A DNA stretch of 54,220 nt from Branchiostoma floridae (Eukaryota > Chordata > Leptocardii > Amphioxiformes > Branchiostomatidae): NCBI RefSeq assembly GCF_000003815.2, contig NW_023365817.1, positions 53,428-107,647 of the forward strand. The letters run 5' to 3'. This document shows, piece by piece, positions 1 through 9,862 of the stretch. Under the pieces are notes generated by a model. The model saw only the letters and a list, made by a program, of their open reading frames with translations. It did no database searches and was not told the origin of the DNA. Position numbers and translations under genes: made by a program. Every line of letters starts with the position of its first letter. Position 1 is the stretch's first letter.

Positions 1-88
1 CAGTACAAATAGAAATGGCCAGCAAAAGTGTATTATGAGCCAAAAAGAAACCCCAGAGAGCCTGCTATGGAGGCTAGAAATTGCCCAC

Positions 89-462
89 CTTCCAGCCTCC
101 TGGCCAGCTCATTAGCAAACAGCACGTTAGCCAGCTTGCTCTGGCAGTAGGCTCGGTTTGGTCCATAGTTGTTGGTCAGATTGAGGTCATCAAAGTACAT
201 CCTTCCTGATTCGTGGGCGATTGAGGACACCACAACGATGCGGCTCGGGGCGGAGGCCTTGATCTTATCCAGTAGGAGATTGGTGAGGAGGAAGTGGCCG
301 AGGTGGTTCGTGCCAAACTGCATCTCGAAACCGTCTGCAGTCTTCCACGGAGGGCAGTACATCCTGATGAACAGAAGGTGCTCAATTTATTCATATTATA
401 ACATTTGCTAAGGAGGTTACATTTTGGGTCTGTTTGTCTCAGTTATGTGTGTGCGTGTGTGT

Positions 463-537
<75 letters not shown>

Positions 538-3500
538 GGTGTACATTAATTTTTTGTTAACACCATTACTCAAGAAGCCTTAATGGATGGACCCTGATGA
601 AGTTTGGATTTTTGGAGTGTAGATAGCCTAAGTGATGACAGACATAATAAGATTATCTAATTTTGCAAATCAACAGCTAATTTGCATAATCAATGAGTAA
701 AGTTTAGAAATCCACTGCTTTACTGGATAGGAGAACTACCAAATACACATTTGGTGACGTGCTTACATGATAATTACAACTTGTTGTGGAGGTATATCAA
801 AGGCCATTGCTAACATGCATAGATCAGTGATGGCAACAAAATACATCTATTTGGAATGCACATTGTCAAACATGTAAAAGAAGTTACTCAAAGACTGGTA
901 CTCTAGATACACAGAGGCAAAACAGGAAGGTGTGATGAGTTTAAGGAACAGAAATTATGAGACAGCCCAGTTTATGTACTACTATATGGCCTCCCTTGGT
1001 CAATATTGACCATGGTAAAATCCTAATTGATATCCGCCCTACAGCGTCGACTGTGGCTTAACAGTCCTACACGAGAATGACAGTCTCTGCCACATAGGGC
1101 ACATCTGTAAGCTGACTCAGGTCTGTTGCACAGCTCTTTTCGCAGGATCCGCTTTCCTCCTGCCATTTTCTTCTTTTTTCTTCTTCTTATGTACATGTAA
1201 CTACAAAAACTATTAAGGCACGAACCAGCATTATTGATCAAGATGTCCAGTTGTCCCTCCTGCTGGTTGATCTTGGTCGCGAATTCCCGCACGGAGGCGA
1301 GCGAAGCCAGGTCCAATTTCTCCACCACCACGTTCTCATTCCCAGTCTCGTTCCGAATCTCCGAAGCGGCAGCTTCAGCCTTGGTCATGTCACGACAGGC
1401 CATGATCACCCTTGCACCTGTACAGTTGGGGAGGGGGGTGGACAAGGGTCATAGGTTACAACTTACACTTGTACGTATCGACACCTCCATGTTCTGACAC
1501 TGTGTGAATTCTGACACCCTTACATGTATGTCCAGTGTGTAGAGGATTATATATTGTACTGTTACAATCTGGCAATCTTGTGTTTGGACACACCGACCAG
1601 CATATTGTTTTGTTTTGTTTTGCGTATAGAGACATAGTCTGCATAGAGTATAGACTGACTGACAGTTTAATTTAGGGGGTGTCAGAACATTAGGGATGTC
1701 GGAACATAGGAGGGTTGGGAACAAAGTAGTGTAACCCAAGCAATCCTATTGTTACATGCGTTATACACACAGGGTAATCAGAGATGGCAGACTTTACCCC
1801 TCAATAATGCATAAGTCTTTAAGACCCTTCTTGTTCAACAGACAAAATACCAGGACCAAGGATGTATGACAAATATGTATTGGAAGTTACAGAAGTATGC
1901 AGACAGATGCCTACTTAGACAAGTCAAAAAAATTATACTTCACTCCCTTGGGTGTAGTAATCATCATAATAATTATGAATATATCCCATTTGCAATTATA
2001 ACAATAGAAAATTTCAATTCAATATACATGTATCTTAAAATTCAACAGAATAATCAAAGAATGGCAGTTTGTTTGCTATTCAACTAAATTAGATAATCAA
2101 AGTGTGACCTCTGACCTCTCCTGGCCAAGTCTTTCGCAGTGACCTTGCCGATGCCCGTGTTTGACCCTGTGACGATGACAGTCTTCCCATCCAGTTTCGC
2201 CTCGCTGCGGCAGATGCTTTGTCCTAGGGTATATAGAGGAATTAACATTGTCAGCAATTTCTGGATAAAAGCAAGTTTTTGAAAGCTCTAGCGCAGAACA
2301 AGACATGAAAGGCTTCACCTCTAGGCCGTTGCCAAAAAGATGTTTGAAGGCTGCAGTATTCACATCAAGGCCAAAAAGGCTTCGCCGCTCGGCCGTTGCC
2401 AAAAAGGCCCAAGGCCTATGTAATCAGGGATACATAATCTACATTCCTGCAAGCAAGCTAATCGTTGCAAAGTAACACCAATCAATACGCCCTCGCCCCC
2501 GATTAGCTATGCATAAACGTTATATTCAACTTATAACTTTACAACATCGATTAAACGTTATAACTTTATAAGACCCACTAGGATAACTGCACGACTCAAA
2601 TGTCTTTAGGAAAGGAACAAGAACTACTGACCCGATCCCATAATTGTCCCCGAATGAAGTTGTCCAGAACGACCTCGATCGGCAATGTGACATGTACGTT
2701 TGCAGAAATGTCACTGCTGGACAATCTTAAATGCAAACTCTAGTGTCCTTGTATAAGCACCGCGCGACAGTTAACTTGTCTGTCTGTAAACTTCCAGTGT
2801 AGTACGACTATACATGTAGCGCGTACTAAAAAGGGAGCTTCAAGAACGTTACAAATCCTGTCGGGCGACCTTACTAACGTTCCATCACACAGAATAACGA
2901 TTAAACGCCTCAAACCCTTAAAACATTGATGCACAAATATACATATTAATGAGCTTGCCCTTATATGGGCAGTCAGCCGTTGGGGATCGGGCGTTGGCAT
3001 GGTGAGCAAACAAAGTCATGGTAATACGTAACATGATTGGCTGATAGCTTCCCAGCGGCCTTTGCGAGACAGCTTCCGACAAAATGAAGCCCAAGGAAGG
3101 CATGTTCTCTGATTGGTTGACAGCTTGTTTGTGGCGACAATCATAATACCCGTAGGTAGGCCCTGGGACAGCAGGGCCCCATAAGGTAGTGCCGTTGGGG
3201 ACCGGGCGTTAGGAGGATGCAAGAACGTTACAAATCCTGTCCGTGGTTATAGTGACTGTAGCATGGCCTTGGTATGGCATTCACGGAGCGTAATCTATAC
3301 CTTCAGCTGCGTTGTTTACTTGTTATTTGTTGGTAACTGATACGGAAGACCAAACGCGCAGGCCCTATACTGTTGTGTTATACCAAGGATAAGGCCATTG
3401 CTCTTTGTTTATGGGCGCCGTTGTAAACACATTTAATGTAGAAAATAACTGTTTCTTTGCTATTTTAAGTCTGACAAAGCAAGGAGATCATAATAGTTAC

Positions 3501-3912
3501 ACAGTAAGTGTTAACGTTAACTATGTTTTGGTAAAGGTGGGTCCGGGGTTCATAGGAATTTTGGTAATTTGCTATAATGGCCTTCTAGCGCTCATGTTGT
3601 TTTCTGCCACAATACAATCTCGCAGTTGTAACGTAATATGTATATTTGTGCATCAATGTTTTAAGGGTTTGAGGCGNNNNNNNNNNNNNNNNNNNNNNNN
3701 NNNNNNNNNNNNNNNNNNNNNNNNNNNNNNNNNNNNNNNNNNNNNNNNNNNNNNNNNNNNNNNNNNNNNNNNNNNNNNNNNNNNNNNNNNNNNNNNNNNN
3801 NNNNNNNNNNNNNNNNNNNNNNNNACATGTACATTGTACTCGTAGCAGTGATTCAGAGCTTTTAAATTGTCTGTTGTTGGAAGTACAGGAGAATGTACTT
3901 ACCCCCGCCCAT
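89..3912 (-). CDS. RDH-like short-chain dehydrogenase, copy A (partial, exons 1-4)
   Basis: NAD(P)-dependent short-chain dehydrogenase of the RDH11-14 (SDR7C) type, expected to act on retinoids or other lipid aldehydes/alcohols at membranes. Exons read on the minus strand: 3912-3903 (ATG plus 7 nt, donor GTAAGT), 2223-2116, 1417-1226 (or 1222), 363-89; the 3' exons lie beyond the left edge. Visible motifs: cofactor loop [11 protein letters not shown] after the second strand, NNAG, catalytic Ser in [11 protein letters not shown], and YCQSK (Tyr-x-x-x-Lys). The N terminus MGGGQSIC has the form of an N-myristoylation signal followed by a Cys. Exon 2 is 18 bp shorter than in copy B, in frame. Exon 4 lacks 4 bp just after its acceptor compared with copy B; the frame is kept only if exon 3 uses a donor 4 bp downstream. 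So the copy may be functional or decaying. The N gap 3677-3824 is in intron 1. Family assignment is secure; substrate is not known. Confidence 0.85.
445..537. repeat. (GT)n microsatellite
   Basis: About 90 bp of GT dinucleotides with a few GC interruptions, in intron 3 of SDR copy A. No equivalent run is seen at the matching place in copy B. Confidence 0.97.
2299..2412. repeat. 67-bp tandem repeat, two units, SDR-A intron 1
   Basis: Two diverged units beginning near 2299 and 2366, each containing GGCTTC, CTCGGCC/CTAGGCC and GTTGCCAAAAAG. The same minisatellite has three units in SDR-B intron 1 (from 12832), so it predates the gene duplication and changed copy number afterwards. Confidence 0.8.
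2727..3540. repeat. Insertion or rearrangement in SDR-A intron 1, with internal repeats
   Basis: About 0.8 kb present in copy A and absent from the matching place in copy B (around 13345-13375). Inside are two direct repeats of a 21-bp string starting AAGAACGTTACAAATCC (2842 and 3221), two copies of GCCGTTGGGG-C/T-CGGGCGTT (near 2977 and 3191), and a 41-bp stretch (2906-2946) that is the perfect reverse complement of 3636-3676, the last bases before the N gap. It could be a mobile element or a misassembly at the gap. Confidence 0.6.
3677..3824. other. Assembly gap (148 N)
   Basis: Run of N inside intron 1 of SDR copy A. No coding exon is expected here: exon 1 (3912-3903) and exon 2 (2223-2116) are both visible. 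Confidence 0.99.
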
Positions 3913-4007
3913 ATTGTCCGGTAAAGTCGCAACGCAGTGGACGTTTGAATGTTAGTCCCAAGCCCTTCTGCTGTTTCTTTACATCTGTCTTTGACAAGAG
4001 CTAAACT

Positions 4008-4017
4008 GCTGAGTCAC
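4008..4017 (-). promoter_or_regulatory. ARE/MARE-like site upstream of SDR copy A
   Basis: Minus-strand GTGACTCAGC fits the antioxidant response element consensus RTGACNNNGC and contains the AP-1 core TGACTCA. It lies about 100 bp upstream of the ATG at 3912. The equivalent place in copy B holds the same site twice within a tandem repeat, so the site is conserved between the duplicates. Binding by Nrf2/small Maf or AP-1 proteins is inferred from the motif only. Confidence 0.5.
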
Positions 4018-4284
4018 GTAACATAACTAACGTTACATAACAAGCGACAAAACATTCTTGTTGTGCCCTGGGGTTATTAAAACGTGTCTGCGAACGCACG
4101 GACGCTGACCGATAGTGTATTTATTGCGTAATCACATGTCATATGTCAACGTCCGCAATAACGATGATCGGTCATGTAGGCTCAAAGTAATCCAGTAAGC
4201 TGCACCCTTGATAGTCACAGTAAGTTACTGAACAATTTAACGATGTCGGAAAATTCCCAATGGCACGAAACTAACGCGTTTGTG

Positions 4285-4645
4285 AGGGTCGTCTTGCATG
4301 ACAACAGAGTGTTAACCCAGAGGTCCAGGGTTCAAATCCGTTGATATGCCACCGATGTTATACCCTTGGGAAAGGCACTTAACTCGACTATTCTCTCTTA
4401 ACACGGGTGGAAATGAGTACCTAGATTCGCCTAGGGCCGTCCTTCGGATTGGACGTTAAATGGAGGTCCCGTGTTTGAAGAATGCCCCACCTCGAGTACG
4501 TTAAAGAACCCACCACACTTATCAAGAGGAGTACTTCCCGGTGTGATCCTGTAGTGTAAAGTCCCTGGCTGTGCAATGGAACCAAGTCGAGACGGACTCC
4601 ACGGCTCAGGGTGGTATTGCTCCATCTACAGGCATAAATTTCTTG
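4285..4645 (+). mobile_element. tRNA-derived SINE copy, degraded
   Basis: Contains a Pol III B-box-like GGGTTCAAATCC (4328 onward), then a conserved body with CCTTGGGAAAGGCACTT, a GGACGTTAAATGGAGGTCCC segment and ACGTTAAAGAACCC. The same body occurs on the minus strand at 51240-51675, where the tRNA-like head is far better preserved. The element begins just where homology between SDR copies A and B stops, so it may mark the edge of the duplication. Confidence 0.7.
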
Positions 4646-4649
4646 GCCT

Positions 4650-6560
4650 TCAAGCCCAAGTACATACAGTATTGATAAAAGGAAACTAGATGATACGTGT
4701 ATATGTCTCTGTATTGGCGAGCTGCAATGTACAGTACAACTCCTGTGCATGTGGATAGCGGACAAAACTTTATGCTCTCGTTACCTTTGTAATTGTATGG
4801 ATCATTGTCGTCTTGCTACTCTCATTAACCCTTAACTATTACATCGATTATAGCAATACCTACCGCGAACAAGTGCATCATCGCGCAACTGAGTGCAGAC
4901 GTCATGCCAAACTGTCATTCGAATGCGGCAAACGGAACATAGAGATACAGATGCGAACACTCATCACAGCGTACCAAAACAATAATCTGTCGTTGGAGGT
5001 TTCCCTCCGTCACAGATTAACAATTTGTATAAAACGGCTGGTTTTGTTATAACGTTACTACTGTTGATCAATCTAGCTGCGTTTGAACAACAACTTTACT
5101 CAAAGCAGCATCGGCCTCGATCTTCTTAGTCGTCAGGACATCGGAGCCGAAGAAGACCCGAAGTTTCTCGACGAGCCCGAAGCCGACCACTGCACAAAAA
5201 CAAGAATTTCTGGCAATTTTTGGTTTCTAACACTACCGTGGAACTTGACATGTCCGGGTCGTATAAACGAATTTCTAGCCACAGTGTGTCCGGTGCCGAA
5301 TATCCCCAATCATTGCCGGACATGGCCATGTCCGGTAGTTCGCGGTACCCGCACACTGCGTGTCTTGAGAAGTGGTTCAGTGAAGGGGTAGTGTGTATTC
5401 AAGTGATAATTACTATCAATGTTTGTTTTTTAAGAAAATGGTACTGAAAACAGTATAAAAGTATCCATAGAATATAGAAACGAAAAACTTCTTTCTCTGT
5501 ATCTTATTTCTTGCATTAAAAAAGTTTATGATCCTGATAACATTTTAACGTGTGTATATTCAACTTACGGTACCGCAGAGTGACTTCAGAAATGTCAAAG
5601 TTTGCTCATGCTGCATGAATCATAAGATATTACAGTGCAACAAAATGTTTGACAGTTGAACATGTCTATTTCTTAACATTCTGGTCCGTTTGCTTATTTA
5701 CTGATCGTGCCGGGAAAATGCGCGTTACTGGTTCTAAACACGCACGTTCCAATTCTGTAAATAATGTCCGATACGGCAGTAGCATCTTACAGTAAATTTG
5801 CAAGTTTGTTCAACTTTTGGGATTGAGATACCCATGGATGAAAATCTACACGCTACAGTATTTTAGAAAGAAACAGACGTTAATAAACTGCTATTTCCCC
5901 TGACCGCACCCCCCCCCCCCAATACACATGCAATGTTTTGTTCTGGATATACATGGCGTCGGTACGCGATCGCGACACGCCTGACTTACTGGCGACAAAA
6001 ATCCTGCATACACATATATTGAAACTAAATGTACAGGTTGATGTTATGGTACCGTTCTGATTGTTTAGCTATCCGGCCAGACACAGGGTGTAGTTAAATG
6101 ATTATTTTATTTGTTGGAAGGATTTCTGCAAACACAAACAATTTCTATCAAAGCCTATGGAGCTTAGAAAAACATAAGAACTTCTGTGATAGGTTTATTT
6201 ATGATATATAACGATACACGACAAGCTCATGTTAGTGAACTAGAAAATAAGACATACAAATAGTATGTAATAAAGATTTTCAAGATACATAAAGGAGGTT
6301 AAAAGGAGCCTAAGAATGGGTCCCCTTGGTTTAAATAAATAGAAAACACACGCACGTGATGCGTAGGGTAGATAATTGAATGTGTTCTTTGTTAGGATAT
6401 GCATGAAAGTAATACATGTATATATAAAAGCATTGTACGACAAACAAATGTCACTTTTTGGGGCAGGGAAGTTGATAACTATGCACGTCGGGGCCCTCGT
6501 ATTCGTAACGTAATTATGCTTTGTGATAATGCTACTTGAACCAAGGAGGTTTATATAGTT
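4650..6560. other. Intergenic, no gene recognised
   Basis: AT-rich sequence with short chance open frames only, a C-run near 5910-5920 and no motif I can assign. The frames around 5083-5450 lack splice signals or family motifs. Confidence 0.5.
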
Positions 6561-6562
6561 CA

Positions 6563-7123
6563 CTATTGTTGTAGGATAGAGTAAACGTTACGTTTATCAT
6601 CAAAGTGATGTCTGAAACCGTAAACAATTACAGCTGCACTTTGCCACCTCATACCGTGTGGGTATTGTTTGACTATCTGTATTGTTTGACTGTCTGCGAA
6701 TTGCGACCATGTGACAATAAGCTGAATTCTGAGCTTACTTTGTCCGTCTATATGCAAATACGCATAAATCGCAGCCAATTGTATTCCACATAGCAGTTGG
6801 GTAGACCAATCAGCAAACGTGTTACGATTTTCAAATCTTTCAATCCTATCTTTCAGTTGGCATTCGGAGATGACCTTGTTTCCGTAAAGTAGTGCTTTTA
6901 CCCAGCTCCTATCCCGATAGCAAAATGTTTGCATGCACGCCAGACGGCCCCACGGCCAGTGAACAATGAGAGATTGGAAATACTCTACGTCAAGATCGGA
7001 CACCATCTTGCTGTGGAATTGCATCCAACTATCAACGCCATGGGACCTAGTTCTGTTTAGAAGGGTAACAACCGGTGCACCGAAGAGCCCAGCTGTTGTT
7101 TTGTGTGGTTTGAGTTTTAGCAA
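6563..7123 (-). CDS. Unassigned 186-codon open frame
   Basis: An uninterrupted frame of 186 codons starting MLKLKPHKTTAGLFG and ending YSILQQ. It is long for chance in this AT-rich setting, but I recognise no family, signal peptide or convincing membrane segment. It has a scatter of Trp, Cys and Phe and no repeats. The start codon is followed by a plausible hydrophobic patch (GLFGAPVVTLL), too short for a signal anchor. It could be an exon or the remnant of a mobile-element protein. It lies between the two SDR copies on the same strand. Treat it as a candidate only. Confidence 0.25.
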   Translation of the reverse strand: MLKLKPHKTTAGLFGAPVVTLLNRTRSHGVDSWMQFHSKMVSDLDVEYFQSLIVHWPWGRLACMQTFCYRDRSWVKALLYGNKVISECQLKDRIERFENRNTFADWSTQLLCGIQLAAIYAYLHIDGQSKLRIQLIVTWSQFADSQTIQIVKQYPHGMRWQSAAVIVYGFRHHFDDKRNVYSILQQ

Positions 7124-7915
7124 GAAAGGTCTTTGTCACTACGTCGAACGCGAGAAGGGCTAGCTGCTGCCGTTTCACGATGGACTGAATACTACTGTTA
7201 TGCGAACTTTACACGCCCGTGTTCCTGACTAGCATCGGTTTGTGTAGAAGACCGCCGGCGCCTGGACAGCAGAATTTGTGAGAGCAGGAATGCAGAAATT
7301 GAGAGATCTACAGGACTTTATGTTATCAAATTGGAAGCGACTATACTACGGCAGTTAGTTTGGAGACTGCCTATGAAAATAGTAAAGACCCGGATGCTAG
7401 TGACCTATGGCAGCAGACCGACATATATTTGAAAGCAAAAAGAGCGACGGAGCCCACCAGGAGCAGTCCAAAATAGTTAAAAATAAAACAAAAAACAAAG
7501 TTAATTCACATTTTGAAAGAATAAAGGAAACTTATACAAAGCTGCATGGGAAGGGGGGTAATCCTAGGTCGGAAGGTGTGGTAAAACAACACTCTTTTAA
7601 ATGACAAAGGGTGTAATGAACGCGCTCTTGTCGAGGTAGATAATTAGGTGATAATTGCTTGGTAATTTATGCAAAGAGCATCCGTGCGGCTCGGCACAAG
7701 TCTCGGGTGTCCGGGCATATAGAGAAGTCTTACGGCTAAATGCGCGGTCAAGCACGGGTCATAGACACGTACCGGACACGAAATGGTTCGTTTCCGTGCA
7801 TCCTCGGGTGTGCCAATTGCCCGGACAGGCAGTGTGCCCGGTTCGATACGTACCGTGAATGTCCGAACATTTCGGGTTTCTGGGTGCATGCCCAGGAGTT
7901 TTCACCACGTAAACT

Positions 7916-8127
7916 CGGCTTTTCAAGCAGTGGACCTCTTGCTTGTCGTGCAGACCGGAGAACTCGGACTGTACCACGTATCTGTAGGGTCCGTGGGGTG
8001 TCACCCTCCGGTACAGCGCGGAAAAGACGTACCCCATGTCGGGGGTGACCTCCTTTTCCAGATGATTGACACCCGTCAAGTCTTTCCAGTTAGACTCGAA
8101 TTCTCTGGCTGGGATATCGTCAGGCAT
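7916..8127 (-). pseudogene. Isolated exon, ABM-like (dimeric alpha-beta barrel) domain
   Basis: A frame opening right after an acceptor-like CTTACAG reads MPDDIPAREFESNWKDL, continues through MGYVFSALYRRVTPHGPY to RYVVQSEFSG, and reaches a possible donor (GTGAAA) near 7915. The pattern of an Ala-Arg-Glu-Phe helix with Trp, then Gly-Tyr/Phe and Leu-x-Arg-Arg, a Pro-rich turn and Tyr-Val-x-x-x-Glu/Ser-x-Phe, resembles small ABM-family monooxygenase-like domains. The family call rests on pattern memory and is tentative. No partner exons were found on either side, so it may be one exon of a poorly visible gene or a stranded fragment. CDS is equally possible; I list it as pseudogene because it looks incomplete. 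Confidence 0.3.
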
Positions 8128-8229
8128 CTGTAAGGAACACGTGAAATATTCCTGGATACTGTTTTTATCTAGTCCATTCAGCTGGCACACATTTCTAACA
8201 ATTTGACTTCATTCATGCAGACATGGCTA

Positions 8230-8900
8230 CCCAACTAATTCTAACCTTGATGATTGATAAAATGTGTCACATTTATTGAAGTCCAGTTATGAAAAACAAT
8301 GGAATTATACAATTTCCTAATTGATTATGCAAATCAAATTGTCATTTGCATAACATGTATATCATTATGAACATCTTTGCCTAAGCTACCTGTATGCCTA
8401 AAATGATAAAAATTTGTCTTTCCTTTCTTCAGTTATCCTCTTTGGAATGTTTGACAAAAACACCCCTGCAGTTCCAAAATTAAACGTTAGGGGCTGAAAC
8501 CTGTCCCACTTTGTCCTAACGTCAAAAGCTATCTGCCACCCAAAGACCATAGCATGTCCGGAACAAGGGATACTTTGAAAAGCTGCTATTGTAGAATATT
8601 CGCATTTATTATTCAACTGCAATCCTATTTTGCATAATGAGTATTATATTTTGTACAACATTGTCTAAGCTACCTACATACCAAAATCATGAAAATCCGT
8701 TGTTCCTTTCTTGACTTGTATACTTCAGAACTGATAAAACTTCCCCTGCTATGCCAAAACTAGCGGCTATAAAGTTATGTCACTTCTTCCTGAGCACAAG
8801 AGCCACAAATCGTGACCATAGCTTGTTCAGAACATGAGATAGCAAAACCGGACGTTACGCTGAAGTATCAAGGAAAGCCGCTAGGGGGCCCAAAATCTAA
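8230..8900. repeat. Interspersed repeat family with 'CCGCTAGGGGGCCC' box (copy 1)
   Basis: Shows the recurrent blocks of this family: ATTATGCAAAT-type runs, 'acataccaaaa-catgaaaatccgt', a 'cttgactt' box and GCCGCTAGGGGGCCCAAAA near its end (8878 on). Other copies, some inverted, are near 22900-23690, 27622-28638, 31500-32110 and 35500-35900. No protein coding is seen; likely a non-autonomous element. Confidence 0.6.
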
Positions 8901-9862
8901 TCATTTCCAGCTTTTATCATACGCCAACAACATATAATATGAAACCATTCCACACAGCCGTTCAATGCTTCACTTGGGAAAAATCATATTTCATAAGTAT
9001 GTGGTCACAATTTGACTCAGTCGAAACATAGCGATTAGCACTTTAATAGACAGTCTAGTATTTCCTATATTTTCTGCATTTTGTGTTTAGAGTCACAGGT
9101 TGGACTGTAATTGTTTGTATCTGTATATTCTTAGGCATGAACTGTACTGAAGCTTATGTTCTAGTCTCTCCTACTTAAGACGTAACAAATGTCATGTAGT
9201 TTGTCTTGGCAACAGTGGGTTCATATCTTAATGGTATATAATATGAATATCATTCTATAGCTCTGTATGTTGCTCTGTTGCAGTCAAGTGCGTAGATTTT
9301 AGTGTTTTCTTTCAAAGTAATAAGTCTTAGTGAGGAACTTTTCTAAAAGGCGCTTTACCAGAGCTTTCAGTGTCTTGTGGGTTAATGCATGGTATGGAAT
9401 GTGCACTTTGGATAAACAGCTGCAAGAAAGACTGGACCTGAAAACTGATTGATAACAGATAAGGAGAACCACTGTCTTGTTGGCTCCATACAGAATGATA
9501 TTTGTTTTATTGTTGTGACAGGTGTATTAAGATACATTTTGTAATTGTTGCTGTGATCATATGAAAAATACACCTCTTTGAGTGTAATTTCCGTTGTTGG
9601 ACTTACAGTCACATTTTAGCACACTACTGACAGGACAAAATATTACATTGTTATAACAGTAACTATACAATCACTGTGTCAATAGCAGTCTTCAAGCTTA
9701 CGACTATGTAATATACCAAGATGTAACACACTATTAAAATCAGTTACTGAAGTAGAGGAATCGAATTCCACACATCTAACGATGAGAACTACGCAGTGCA
9801 CTAGTCAGTGTTGTACACAGGTAAGCAAAAAACATTCTTTAAACCAATAAGCTATTTGTCCT
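8900..9862. other. Intergenic / SDR-B downstream flank
   Basis: AT-rich sequence without recognisable genes; it lies directly 3' of SDR copy B (stop at 9863) and must contain its 3' UTR. I did not identify a definite polyadenylation site. Confidence 0.4.

Noticed and set aside
3405-3932. Coding frames across the first N gap
   Set aside because: They are open only because N codons are read through; both lie in SDR-A intron 1 and exon 1.
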